36,805 nt of DNA from Verrucomicrobiaceae bacterium. GTDB taxonomy: Bacteria; Verrucomicrobiota; Verrucomicrobiia; Verrucomicrobiales; Verrucomicrobiaceae. Positions 1 through 10,335 of this stretch are shown piece after piece. Position 1 is the first letter of the stretch, and each line of letters starts with the position of its first letter. The stretch covers positions 1 through 36,805 of the forward strand of contig CANETF010000021.1 of the NCBI GenBank assembly GCA_947440575.1, in the 5' to 3' direction. The translations under genes and the position numbers were made by a program. The notes beneath the pieces are model-generated. The model did no database searches. It was not told where the DNA came from and saw only the letters and a list, made by a program, of their open reading frames with translations.

Positions 1-168
1 AGACCGGTTCTCGAAAAGATGGTCATTTTGATCCGGCGAGCGCAGCGGCCTCAGTGGCAAGGAAGTCGCGCAGCCCGCTATTCAATCAATAGCGGGCAAG
101 CGGCTGACGCAGCCAATGAGGCCGCTCCGCCGCTGGGCAAGGTGACAAGACTTTCGAGAACCGGTCTA
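1..168. repeat. Long foldback (MITE-like) palindromic element
   Basis: Perfect 16-base terminal inverted repeats, AGACCGGTTCTCGAAA at 1-16 and its complement at 152-167, enclose a second pair of arms (44-58 against 112-126, 14 of 15 positions complementary). At the centre is a 10-base-pair hairpin (73-82/88-97). All three pairs share a midpoint near 84-85, so the whole segment can fold into one long imperfect hairpin. It holds no convincing gene and sits 21 bases past the DUF4407 stop. The left end coincides with the window edge, so the element may extend further. It resembles a non-autonomous foldback transposon or a large REP-type element; no transposase is nearby. Confidence 0.8.
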
Positions 169-188
169 TGACCCTACAAGCACCCGCA

Positions 189-1910
189 TCAATGCGACGT
201 CCCCGCCGCCAACCGCGCCGCGTCATGCCCAAAGAACGTCTCCATCCGCTTCCGCAGATCCGCGTAGAACGTCGCCGCCATCTCCTCGATCGCCACCGCC
301 CGCTGACTATCCGCACGCCCCTCCTTCGCCAGCAAATCCCGCTCCACCCTCACCCGCTCCTCAAACACCCGTTCCAACTCCATCAAACTCTCCAGGAATT
401 CCTTCGCCGCGCGTGACCGGTCCACACCCTCGATCATCGCCTGCTCCAGCGGCTTGTTCCGCGTCAAATGCAGCAACCGCCCGCCCGCCAACTCATCCAT
501 GTACCTCGTGAAACTCTTCAAAAACGTCTGCCGCTCTTTGTCGAAACGCACCTCATCCTGATCCACCAGCGTGTCATACGGACCCGGCTTCGAGAAGAAC
601 TTCACCACCAGCGGAATCGTGTCCACCAGCATGAACAGCAGCGTCAAAACCACATACGCCGCAAACGCAAACGCCCCACCTTGAGCCCCATCCTCGAACA
701 ACTTGTGCAGCGCCAGCGTCTGCGTCAAAATATCCCGACGCGGCTCCGCCCGGATCGCCGTCACCCGCGCCTGCTCGTCCTCGCTCAATTTCGCCAACTC
801 CCCCCGCGTCACATTCGCCTGCTCGCGCAACGCATCCATCTGCTGCTTCAGTGAGTCCCTCAATTGATTCTGCTGCGCCACAAACGAATCCGCCTGCTGC
901 TGCTGCACCTGCTGCTTCAACCCCGCAATCCGCGCCTCCTCCGCCGCCAGCTTCGCCTTCGCCGCTGCCGCCGCCATCGCCACCTCATCCGAGATCCGCT
1001 TCTCCAGCGCCACCACCTCCTCCTGCAATTGGTTCCGCTGCAGCGTCAAACTCTCCACCACCGCGGACAGCCGCTTGCTCTCATCCCGACGCCACGTCAG
1101 TTGATCCGTCTGAATGCTCTTTGCCCGTGGCCCCAGCCCAATGATCCCGCTCCGCTGCCCGTTCAACTCCCGCTCAAATTCTTTCTGCCATAAATCCAAC
1201 TCCACCTGCAACTTCTTCGACGCCGTATCCTCCGTCGCCAACTGCTTCTCCACCTCCGTGACCTTCTCCCGCAGCGGTGCCGTCGCCTCCCCGACCTTCT
1301 TCTCCAACTCCGCCTTCGCCTTCATCTCGTCCGGCGTCAGCACCGGTTGCCCCGTAGTCGGATCCACCACCAAAAACTCCGCCTGAAACGTCGCATCCCA
1401 CTTCACGCCCAACTTCGCAATGTCCGCATCCACCACCGCAATCTTCGCCTCCGTCGCCGTCTTCAACGCCCCCGACTCCGCCCGCGCTGCAGCAATGTCC
1501 ACCTCCCGCTGCTCCTCAATCACCGTCGACACCGTGTCCCGAAACAACAGCAACGCCAGTGGATGCGAAATCGTCAACCCCATCAGCGCCGCCACCACGA
1601 TCCGCAGCCCAAACTGCGCCGCCTTGCGCACAAACGATTGGTAAGCCCGATACGTCGCCAGCAACGCCCGGTCCACCGTCAAAATGATGAACGACCACAC
1701 CAAAGAAACCGGCACAATGTACCACCAGTTATCCGTCAAAGTCGACACCGCATAAGCCGACGAAATCAAAGCAAACAACGACGGCACCAACACCGTCGCC
1801 CCAAACGCCACATACTTCCGCCGCTCCCAAGCCGGACACTCACGCAAACTCTGCTCACTGGCGCCCGACAGCCAGTAAAAAACGCGGGCAAACACACTTT
1901 CAGGTTTCAT
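189..1910 (-). CDS. DUF4407 domain membrane protein
   Basis: The protein is about 573 residues. Hydrophobic segments occur near residues 35-60, 60-82 and 100-125, followed by a long charged, Ala/Glu/Gln/Lys-rich stretch (about 150-385) that should form coiled coil. A fourth membrane segment (AYVVLTLLFMLVDTIPLVV) and a charged C-terminal tail with further helical heptads follow. This arrangement of three membrane spans, coiled coil, span and tail is that of the DUF4407 family, whose function is unknown. The ATG at 1910 is preferred over a TTG 39 bases upstream because it begins just before the conserved FARVFYWLSG segment. No strong ribosome binding site is visible. The gene stands alone, between a foldback element and a repeat-rich spacer. 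Inference: an inner-membrane scaffold or sensor. The family call is sound; the role is open. Confidence 0.85.
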   Translation of the reverse strand: MKPESVFARVFYWLSGASEQSLRECPAWERRKYVAFGATVLVPSLFALISSAYAVSTLTDNWWYIVPVSLVWSFIILTVDRALLATYRAYQSFVRKAAQFGLRIVVAALMGLTISHPLALLLFRDTVSTVIEEQREVDIAAARAESGALKTATEAKIAVVDADIAKLGVKWDATFQAEFLVVDPTTGQPVLTPDEMKAKAELEKKVGEATAPLREKVTEVEKQLATEDTASKKLQVELDLWQKEFERELNGQRSGIIGLGPRAKSIQTDQLTWRRDESKRLSAVVESLTLQRNQLQEEVVALEKRISDEVAMAAAAAKAKLAAEEARIAGLKQQVQQQQADSFVAQQNQLRDSLKQQMDALREQANVTRGELAKLSEDEQARVTAIRAEPRRDILTQTLALHKLFEDGAQGGAFAFAAYVVLTLLFMLVDTIPLVVKFFSKPGPYDTLVDQDEVRFDKERQTFLKSFTRYMDELAGGRLLHLTRNKPLEQAMIEGVDRSRAAKEFLESLMELERVFEERVRVERDLLAKEGRADSQRAVAIEEMAATFYADLRKRMETFFGHDAARLAAGTSH

Positions 1911-1949
1911 AGCGAAGCCCGAGAGTAATCCATTCCCCAATTCACACAA

Positions 1950-2147
1950 CCCCCACCCTCAACAGATTTACAACCCCTAAACCGCCCCCCCGTGGAGCGA
2001 CCGGCTCGGTCGCCTCCCCATCACCTCAGCCACCACCCCCAAAAAAATCCCGTTAATCCTGAAATCCTGTAAGCCGACCGAAGGAAGACAGCCTGCCAAA
2101 GGCAGCCCAAAGGGAAGCGAAGCGCAGCAATCCTGTCTAAAAAACCG
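1950..2147. repeat. Repeat-rich spacer: 3-base-loop palindrome and interrupted ATCCTGT repeat
   Basis: This spacer between miaB and the DUF4407 gene has no coding signal. At 1997-2013 a perfect 7-bp stem (GCGACCG/CGGTCGC) has a GCT loop and is flanked by GTGGA and CTCCC, like the copy inside the U32 gene at 5367-5383. At about 2052-2147 is a copy of the ATCCTGTAAATCCTGTC-type repeat that is intact at 3562-3602. Here it is split by about 57 extra bases (2073-2129) that carry their own small hairpin (CTGCC AAA GGCAG). The arrangement looks like one repeat nested in another. Confidence 0.7.
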
Positions 2148-3512
2148 TCACCTCAGCGGCAACTCACAATACAGCGTGAACCCCCGAGCCTCCGTCACCC
2201 GCAACTTCAGCATCTCCCCCGTGTGCCGCTCGTAGTTCCCGTCAAACACTGCAATCTTGTTCGTCCCCGTCCGCCCCGTTAGCCGGGTGTCCGTATACCG
2301 GCTGTATCCCTCACAAAGCACCTCCACCTCCTGCCCCACCAGCTCATCATACTTCGGTAGCGCCAGCGCATTCACCAAGTTCAGTAGATCCTGATTCCGC
2401 GCCTCCTTCACACTCTCCGGCAACTGCATCGCCTCCTCCATCTCCGCCGCCGGCGTCCCCTTCCGCTTGGAATACCGGAACACAAACGCATTCTCAAAAG
2501 CGATCTCCTCAAACATCGCCCGCGTCTCCAGATACTGCTCCTCCGTCTCCCCGGGGAATCCCACAATCACATCCGTCGTCACCGCAATCCCCGGCCGCGC
2601 CGCCCGAATCTTCGCCACCAACTCGATGAATTTCTCCCGCGTGTAAGGCCGGTGCATCCGCTTCAATATCGCGTTGCTCCCGCTCTGCACTGGCAAATGC
2701 ACATGCTCCGCCAGCTTCGGCAAATAGGTGAACGCCTCGATCAAATCCTTCTTGTAGCCGATCGGATGCGGACTCGTGAACCTGATCCGCTCAATCCCGT
2801 TCACCTCATGCACCGCCTCCAGCAGCTGCACGAACGGACTCTTTCCCCCCACCGCGGGAAACTCATGCCGCCCATACAAATTCACAATCTGCCCCAGTAG
2901 CGTCACCTCCTTCACCCCCCGGTCCGCCAGCCGCCTCACCTCCTCCACAATCTCCACAATCGGCCTCCCCCGCTCCCCACCCCGCGTGTACGGCACAATG
3001 CAAAAAGTGCACTTCATGTTGCACCCCTGCATGATGCTCACAAACGCCGTCGCCTGCTTCTCCTTCAGCGTGTGATCCCGAATCGTATTCTGGCTCTGCT
3101 CCTCCTCCTCGATGTCCACAATCGAAAACCGCTCCTCATCCATCTGCTTTTCCAGCTTCGCCTTGATCAGCCCGTCCACATGATCCACCACCCGGTGATA
3201 CTTCTGCGTCCCCACCACCAGATCCACTTTCGAAGTCGCCACCAGCTCCACCCCACGACTCTGCGCCATGCACCCCATGAATCCCGTCACCAAATGCGGC
3301 TTCGCCTTGCGATACTGCCCCATCAACCCCATCTTCCCCAACGCCTTCTGCTCCGCCTGATCCCGCACCGAGCACGTATTGATCAAAATCACATCCGCAG
3401 CCTCTTCCTCACCCGTCATCGTATAGCCCCGATCCACAAACATCTGAGACACCTGTTCCGTGTCTCTCTCGTTCATCTGGCAACCATAAGTGCGAATGTA
3501 AACCTTAGGCAT
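2148..3512 (-). CDS. miaB: tRNA-2-methylthio-N6-dimethylallyladenosine synthase MiaB
   Basis: This is a radical-SAM methylthiotransferase that converts i6A37 to ms2i6A37 in tRNAs reading UNN codons. At 454 residues it has the usual family length. The N-terminal UPF0004 domain starts with YIRTYGCQMNERD and supplies the three ligands of the auxiliary 4Fe-4S cluster at Cys11, Cys47 and Cys81. The radical-SAM motif CNMKCTFC gives Cys164, Cys168 and Cys171. The PYTRGGERGRP segment and a C-terminal TRAM domain (about 380-454) complete the architecture. All catalytic residues are present. It begins with ATG and is separated from its neighbours by repeat-containing spacers, so it is probably monocistronic. 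MiaB is favoured over MtaB or RimO because of the YGCQMNE start and PYTRGGERGRP. Confidence 0.96.
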   Translation of the reverse strand: MPKVYIRTYGCQMNERDTEQVSQMFVDRGYTMTGEEEAADVILINTCSVRDQAEQKALGKMGLMGQYRKAKPHLVTGFMGCMAQSRGVELVATSKVDLVVGTQKYHRVVDHVDGLIKAKLEKQMDEERFSIVDIEEEEQSQNTIRDHTLKEKQATAFVSIMQGCNMKCTFCIVPYTRGGERGRPIVEIVEEVRRLADRGVKEVTLLGQIVNLYGRHEFPAVGGKSPFVQLLEAVHEVNGIERIRFTSPHPIGYKKDLIEAFTYLPKLAEHVHLPVQSGSNAILKRMHRPYTREKFIELVAKIRAARPGIAVTTDVIVGFPGETEEQYLETRAMFEEIAFENAFVFRYSKRKGTPAAEMEEAMQLPESVKEARNQDLLNLVNALALPKYDELVGQEVEVLCEGYSRYTDTRLTGRTGTNKIAVFDGNYERHTGEMLKLRVTEARGFTLYCELPLR

Positions 3513-3561
3513 CGTTAAAAATCCCCATCAAAGGGTCGACACCATACCCACTTCCCCCTCC

Positions 3562-3602
3562 TGTTCATCTTGAAAATCCTGTAAATCCTGTCCCAAAAAA
3601 CC
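3562..3602. repeat. Intact copy of ATCCTGT-type intergenic repeat
   Basis: The spacer between the divergent miaB and U32 genes carries AATCCTGTAAATCCTGTC followed by an A-run. The same string, interrupted by about 57 bases, occurs at 2052-2147. The A-run ends at the U32 start codon, so the repeat supplies the 5' leader of that gene. No separate promoter was recognised. Confidence 0.7.
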
Positions 3603-3606
3603 GCCA

Positions 3607-6294
<2,688 letters not shown>

Positions 6295-6326
6295 CGCCCC
6301 GCTTCACCCCCAGCCGCAAAACGCAG

Positions 6327-6683
6327 TCAGTCCATCCACCAGTTCAAAAACGGCTTGGGGGCAAACTGCATGCACGCTACGCAAACGACACCTGCTAACG
6401 CATAAAGCAAAAGATAAGCGATCAAATGACGCCAGTTTGAAACCAACAGGCACACTCCAAGGGCGACTGGCAGAATGAAAAGACTCACCAAAATGGCGAC
6501 CCAAAAAAACGTCGTCGCCACATTCGCATGAATCAACAAGGCTGGTGGAAAGCCATTCTCGCCAATGCCGGACGGCCAGGCCCCAAGACTCCAATGCATA
6601 TGGATTGCCAGAGTGTAGAAAAAGACCAGCGCCAGCAAGCCCGGAGCCGCCGAAACAAAAATCCCTGTTCGCGACACCTTCAT
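6327..6683 (-). CDS. Small integral membrane protein, unknown function
   Basis: The protein is about 118 residues with three clear hydrophobic spans: near residues 8-27, 50-75 and 80-103. It ends in an aromatic tail, NWWMD. The ATG at 6683 is preferred over an in-frame GTG at 6692 because AGGTGA lies five bases upstream of that ATG. This ribosome binding site overlaps the TAG stop (6693-6695) of the upstream lipoprotein gene, so the two are probably translationally coupled. I do not recognise a family. The protein may act with the lipoprotein at the inner membrane, but that rests only on gene arrangement. Confidence 0.72.
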   Translation of the reverse strand: MKVSRTGIFVSAAPGLLALVFFYTLAIHMHWSLGAWPSGIGENGFPPALLIHANVATTFFWVAILVSLFILPVALGVCLLVSNWRHLIAYLLLYALAGVVCVACMQFAPKPFLNWWMD

Positions 6684-6692
6684 TGACTTCAC

Positions 6693-7094
6693 CTAGGGGG
6701 TCGCACCCCCAAATGGAATCGAAGACGCCCCGCCCAACTTGGTCACCCCCAACACCTTCGCCTTGATGTAAATCGTCGTCGGTTTCGCTTCCCCACGCTT
6801 CCAATACACCCCGCCAGGAACCGTGTAATACAGCGGAAAATCCCGCACCTTCAATTCGCTCGGCGCTTGGTAAAAATCACCTTTGCTATCCGAATGGCTC
6901 AAGGCATATCTTCCAGCAGGCAGATTGTATTCCTTCAACACCAGCTTGCCCCCATACTGGAAGGCCCGCGTAATCCGAATCGCCTGAGCCTGCGCACCCG
7001 CTGGCGCTTTCGCTTCCTTCGTCGGGATATCACTAACCGACTTGCAAGAAACCAACCAAAAACTCAAACCCAACAGAAGAAAAACACGGAACAT
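6693..7094 (-). CDS. Putative lipoprotein, unknown function
   Basis: The 133-residue protein has a lipoprotein signal peptide: MFR, a hydrophobic stretch and the lipobox LVSC with the acylated cysteine at position 17. The residue after Cys is Lys, so an outer-membrane destination is possible by the usual Asp+2 rule. The mature part is Ala/Lys rich and then forms a small domain with KLVLKEYNLPAGRYALSHSD and a GGVYWKRG segment, suggestive of a beta-rich fold. I do not recognise a family. The stop codon sits inside the leader of the next gene, ten bases before its ATG, indicating a two-gene operon. Confidence 0.75.
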   Translation of the reverse strand: MFRVFLLLGLSFWLVSCKSVSDIPTKEAKAPAGAQAQAIRITRAFQYGGKLVLKEYNLPAGRYALSHSDSKGDFYQAPSELKVRDFPLYYTVPGGVYWKRGEAKPTTIYIKAKVLGVTKLGGASSIPFGGATP

Positions 7095-7232
7095 CCCCGC
7101 TAAATACTGACCCTCAAATCAAACGTCAATACCATTCCTCCACGAGGCCCCGCTGGCACCCTAACAACACGAGTTTTTCTTCCTCACATCTTTTTGTCAA
7201 ATCCAACCCCATTCCGCACGTTCTATTCATCC

Positions 7233-7778
7233 ATGAAACGCACCCTACTCACCACCCTCTCCGCCCTCGCTCTCGCAGCGACCACCACCCTCGCCGCCGA
7301 AAGCCTCTACGACATCCCCTTGAAGGACATCAAAGGCCAGGACACCACCCTGAAGCCGTATGAAGGCAAAGTCATGCTCATCGTCAACGTCGCCTCCAAG
7401 TGCGGCAACACCAAGCAATACACCGAGCTTCAGCAACTCCACGAAACCTTCAAAAAGAACGGCCTCGCCGTCCTCGCCTTCCCCTGCAACGACTTCGGCG
7501 GCCAGGAACCCGGCACCAACGAGGACATCCAGGAGTTCTGCTCCAGCAAATACAGTGTCACCTTCCCCCTCTTCGACAAAGTCGTCGTCAAAGGCGAAAA
7601 CAAACACCCTCTCTACATGGCCCTCAGCGGCCCCGACTCTCCATTCCCAGGCGACGTGAAATGGAACTTCGGCAAGTTCCTTGTCGGCAAAGACGGCAAA
7701 ATCCTCGCCCGCTTCGAACCCAAAACCAAGCCCGACGCCCCCGAAGTCCTCGAAGCCATCAAAACCGCCCTCAAATAA
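7233..7778 (+). CDS. Exported glutathione peroxidase-family thiol peroxidase
   Basis: This 181-residue GPx-fold peroxidase has an N-terminal signal peptide (MKRTLLTTLSALALAATTTLAAES, probable cleavage after LAA), so it should act in the periplasm. The catalytic tetrad is visible: Cys57 in NVASKCGN, Gln91 in GGQEPG, and Trp144-Asn145 in KWNFGKFL. The usual CNQFGGQEP reads CNDFGGQEP here. Cys103 in EFCSSKYSVTFPLF corresponds to the resolving cysteine of thioredoxin-dependent GPx enzymes, so a thioredoxin-like donor is more likely than glutathione (inference). The ATG at 7233 is chosen over an upstream TTG (7194) because it starts the signal peptide. The gene is monocistronic and ends in a strong terminator at 7804. 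Confidence 0.93.
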   Translation: MKRTLLTTLSALALAATTTLAAESLYDIPLKDIKGQDTTLKPYEGKVMLIVNVASKCGNTKQYTELQQLHETFKKNGLAVLAFPCNDFGGQEPGTNEDIQEFCSSKYSVTFPLFDKVVVKGENKHPLYMALSGPDSPFPGDVKWNFGKFLVGKDGKILARFEPKTKPDAPEVLEAIKTALK

Positions 7779-7803
7779 CCCACACCACCAATCTCCTCTC
7801 TCC

Positions 7804-7836
7804 AGAGCCGGGCCCCCAAAGCCCGGCTCTTTTTTT
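7804..7836 (+). terminator. Rho-independent terminator after the peroxidase gene
   Basis: A perfect 10-bp stem AGAGCCGGGC/GCCCGGCTCT (7804-7813 and 7821-7830) with a 7-base loop is followed directly by TTTTTT. It lies 25 bases past the peroxidase stop. A small repeat of CTGATC/CACTGATC units follows (about 7866-7890). Confidence 0.92.
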
Positions 7837-7898
7837 GCCTCCACCCAATTCTTCACTACTCACTACTCACTGATCGCTGATCACTGATCCCCGCCCCC

Positions 7899-8885
7899 TC
7901 ACCTCCCCAGCCACTCCAACACCCACCCCGGCGGCCTCGGATCAATCCCCGTCCCAAAGTAAAACCCCGTCACATGAAAAAACAACGGCGCCGCAAAACA
8001 CAGCGAATCAATCCGATCCATAAATCCCCCATGCCCCGCGATCGAGTTCCCCCAATCCTTCGCCCCCAAATCCCGCTTGATCGCTGAAAGCACCAGCCCA
8101 CCAAAGAATCCCGCCAAACAAATCAACAGCGCCATCAATGCCGCCTGCCACGGGTTAAACGGAGTCGCCCACCACAGACAGGTGCTCAACACCACCGTCG
8201 TCCCAATCCCCCCCACCGTCCCCTCCCAGGTCTTATGCGGACTCACCCGGGGTGCCACCGGCCGCTTCCCGCACGTCTTGCCCCACACATACTGCAGCAC
8301 ATCACTCATCTGCACCGTCATCACAAAGAAGAACAGCAGCTTCGCATTCTGCCCCTCAAAATCTCGCAACGGCAGTGTCAGCAACATCGGCATGTGACTC
8401 ACCGCATACACACACACCATCAATGCCCATTGGATCTTCGCCGTGCTCTCCAGAAACCCCTTCGTCTCACCCGTCAACACCCGCCGGAACGGAATAAACA
8501 CAAACGCATACACCGGAATGAAGACGCTAAACATCCCATACCACTGAATCCCCACCAGCACATAATGCAGCGGCGTGAACACAAAAAACGCCCAAAACAG
8601 CACCTCGTGATCTGCCCGCTCCGTTCGATTCAGCGTGATGAATTCCCGCACCGCAAAAAACGACAACAACCCAAACAATACCGTCGTGAACAGATGCCCC
8701 AGCACCATCGTCGCACAGAAAATCCCCGCCATCACCCACCACGAACGCGTTCTCGCATTCAAGTTCGCCACCGTCGCACGCCCCGCCTCCGTCTTCACCC
8801 GCAGTTTCATCACCGCCCCGATGACCGATGCCACCACCAGGATGCCACCTACCACTCCAAACAAGATCTTCGTATCTTCATCCAT
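7899..8885 (-). CDS. cdsA: Phosphatidate cytidylyltransferase
   Basis: This enzyme converts phosphatidic acid and CTP to CDP-diacylglycerol at the inner membrane. The 328-residue protein has about eight hydrophobic segments. The CTP_transf_1 signature spans residues 267-293 (SAIKRDLGAKDWGN then GHGGFMDRID), with the metal-binding and catalytic Asp, Lys and Arg residues present. The upstream conserved block SDVLQYVWGKTCGK...RVSPHKTWEG (194-222) also matches the family. It is the last of three - strand genes, 12 bases after plsC, so it is co-transcribed with the acyltransferase and CDP-alcohol transferase. Together these encode acylation, CDP activation and head-group transfer. The genome may have a second, housekeeping cdsA; this one could be the specialised copy. 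Confidence 0.94.
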   Translation of the reverse strand: MDEDTKILFGVVGGILVVASVIGAVMKLRVKTEAGRATVANLNARTRSWWVMAGIFCATMVLGHLFTTVLFGLLSFFAVREFITLNRTERADHEVLFWAFFVFTPLHYVLVGIQWYGMFSVFIPVYAFVFIPFRRVLTGETKGFLESTAKIQWALMVCVYAVSHMPMLLTLPLRDFEGQNAKLLFFFVMTVQMSDVLQYVWGKTCGKRPVAPRVSPHKTWEGTVGGIGTTVVLSTCLWWATPFNPWQAALMALLICLAGFFGGLVLSAIKRDLGAKDWGNSIAGHGGFMDRIDSLCFAAPLFFHVTGFYFGTGIDPRPPGWVLEWLGR

Positions 8886-8897
8886 AACGTATCACTC

Positions 8898-9506
8898 CTA
8901 GTTCACAGTTTCCTCAACCCCACCCAGCAAAGCCAGCCGCGCTCTCACCAAAAAATCGGTTTTCGACTCCCCCTTATCAAATCGAATTGGCTCCCGAAAA
9001 CACGCCCGCCCAATGATCGGCACCGGCAAAAAACTCCCCTTCGGTAACACCCGGCTCAGATTCTCCAATTGCACCGGCACCAGTGGCAATTCCGGAAATC
9101 GTCGCGCCAAATGATGAATCCCCGCCTTGAACTCACCCACCCTCCCATCACCCCGCCTCGTCCCCTCTGGAAAAATCAAAATCGAACGCCCCGCCTTCAA
9201 CGCCTCGGCCAACCGCTCAATCGGATTGTTCTCCCTCGTGATCCCCTCCCTCGGAATCAACACCGCCTGAAACAATCCGCACGCCACCTTCAATCGAAAC
9301 GCCGACTTCCCCCAGTAATCCTCCGCCGCCGCTGGCGAAAGATTCTCCCGCGCCTCATCAGGCAGCGCCGCCCACACCACCGCAAAGTCCAGATGACTCG
9401 TGTGATTCGCAAAATAAATCGCCGGCTCGCCCCCGCACGGCGCATACGGAATTCGTCCCACACCCGAGATCAATCGCGTCACCGATGCCACCAGCGAACG
9501 AATCAC
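8898..9506 (-). CDS. PlsC-family 1-acylglycerol-3-phosphate acyltransferase
   Basis: The 202-residue protein has the LPLAT motifs in order: NHTSHLD (residues 34-40, catalytic His and Asp), a motif II region near IPREG (85-89), FPEGTR (112-117, phosphate binding) and VPVQLEN near residue 145. It is short, lacks an obvious N-terminal membrane anchor, and should act on the inner leaflet. The ATG overlaps the stop of the upstream CDP-alcohol transferase by four bases (ATGA), a sign of translational coupling. The expected reaction is transfer of an acyl chain to lysophosphatidate, but the acceptor could be another lysolipid. Context favours production of phosphatidate for the adjacent CdsA. Confidence 0.9.
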   Translation of the reverse strand: MIRSLVASVTRLISGVGRIPYAPCGGEPAIYFANHTSHLDFAVVWAALPDEARENLSPAAAEDYWGKSAFRLKVACGLFQAVLIPREGITRENNPIERLAEALKAGRSILIFPEGTRRGDGRVGEFKAGIHHLARRFPELPLVPVQLENLSRVLPKGSFLPVPIIGRACFREPIRFDKGESKTDFLVRARLALLGGVEETVN

Positions 9507-10180
9507 TTCACCACCCCCTTCGCGCGCTCATGCAACGCCCGTGACAACCCGTTCAGCCTCCGCCACAACGTCACAACAATCCCCGCTACCATCAAACCCA
9601 GCGCCCACTCCACCACATTCAGCCCCCCCCTCCAAACCCACCCCAGACCCACGCACACCGCCATCAAAACACACACCCCCGTCACCAACGCCATCCGGTG
9701 CGGTTTCGCCATCGGCCCCCGAAAATCATGCGCTCCTGTCAGCGATGCCCCATGCATCCTCACACACGCCGTGATCAACGCTCCGCAAGCCGCCACCCAC
9801 CCAAGCCCCCCAGACAAATCCGTCCCTCCCGCCATCCCCAACCCCGCAAGAATAAACGTATCCGCCAGCCGATCCGGAAACTCATTGTACAAATCCCCGC
9901 TCGGCGACTTCAATCCCCCCTCCACCGCCAGCATCCCATCCATCAAATTGCACACCAACCGCAACTGCACACACACCGCCGCCCCCAACCACGCCCACAC
10001 GCTCGGCACCCCAAAGCTCAAGCACGCCGCCGCTCCCGCCGCAAACACCACGCTCATCACCGACACCTGATTCGGCTTCACTCCCATCTTCAAAAGCGCT
10101 CGGGAAAGTCCGCTCGCCCATTTGGACGATCGCGACGTCAAGGGCCGCCGTGCGCTCAGACTATCAGTTGGTGAACTCAT
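9503..10180 (-). CDS. CDP-alcohol phosphatidyltransferase family protein with variant motif
   Basis: This is a 225-residue membrane protein of the CDP-alcohol phosphotransferase fold. The signature D-x2-DG-x2-AR-x8-G-x3-D-x3-D aligns exactly in spacing at residues 78-103, but position one is Asn78, Arg is Val86 and the third Asp is Asn99. Only Asp81, Gly82, Ala85, Gly95 and Asp103 are kept. In characterised enzymes the first three Asp bind metals and the fourth is the base, so metal coordination must differ here. Hydrophobic spans surround the motif and continue to the C-terminus. ATG at 10180 is preferred over GTG at 10207; neither has a clear ribosome site. The order CDP-alcohol transferase, acyltransferase, CdsA resembles E. 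coli ynbABC (inference). Product unknown. Confidence 0.82.
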   Translation of the reverse strand: MSSPTDSLSARRPLTSRSSKWASGLSRALLKMGVKPNQVSVMSVVFAAGAAACLSFGVPSVWAWLGAAVCVQLRLVCNLMDGMLAVEGGLKSPSGDLYNEFPDRLADTFILAGLGMAGGTDLSGGLGWVAACGALITACVRMHGASLTGAHDFRGPMAKPHRMALVTGVCVLMAVCVGLGWVWRGGLNVVEWALGLMVAGIVVTLWRRLNGLSRALHERAKGVVK

Positions 10181-10257
10181 ATGAAAAAAAGATTGTCTAA
10201 CCCGCACAAAGACTCACGCCATCACTCCCGCTTGTCCAGCCTCACCCCACCTCCTCC

Positions 10258-10291
10258 TATCCGACGAACGGCCTAGGCCAAAAGTCGGATA
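10258..10291. promoter_or_regulatory. Inverted repeat in divergent promoter region
   Basis: TATCCGAC (10258-10265) and GTCGGATA (10284-10291) are perfect 8-base arms around an 18-base centre that itself contains the palindrome GGCCTAGGCC (10270-10279). It lies between the divergent CDP-alcohol transferase and zinc-ribbon genes, 44 bases before the latter's ATG. It may be an operator or another repeat-type hairpin; the sequence alone does not decide. Confidence 0.5.
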
Positions 10292-10335
10292 ACCTCTCCC
10301 TTGCCTTCTCCTTCCCCATCCAATATCAAATCCCC

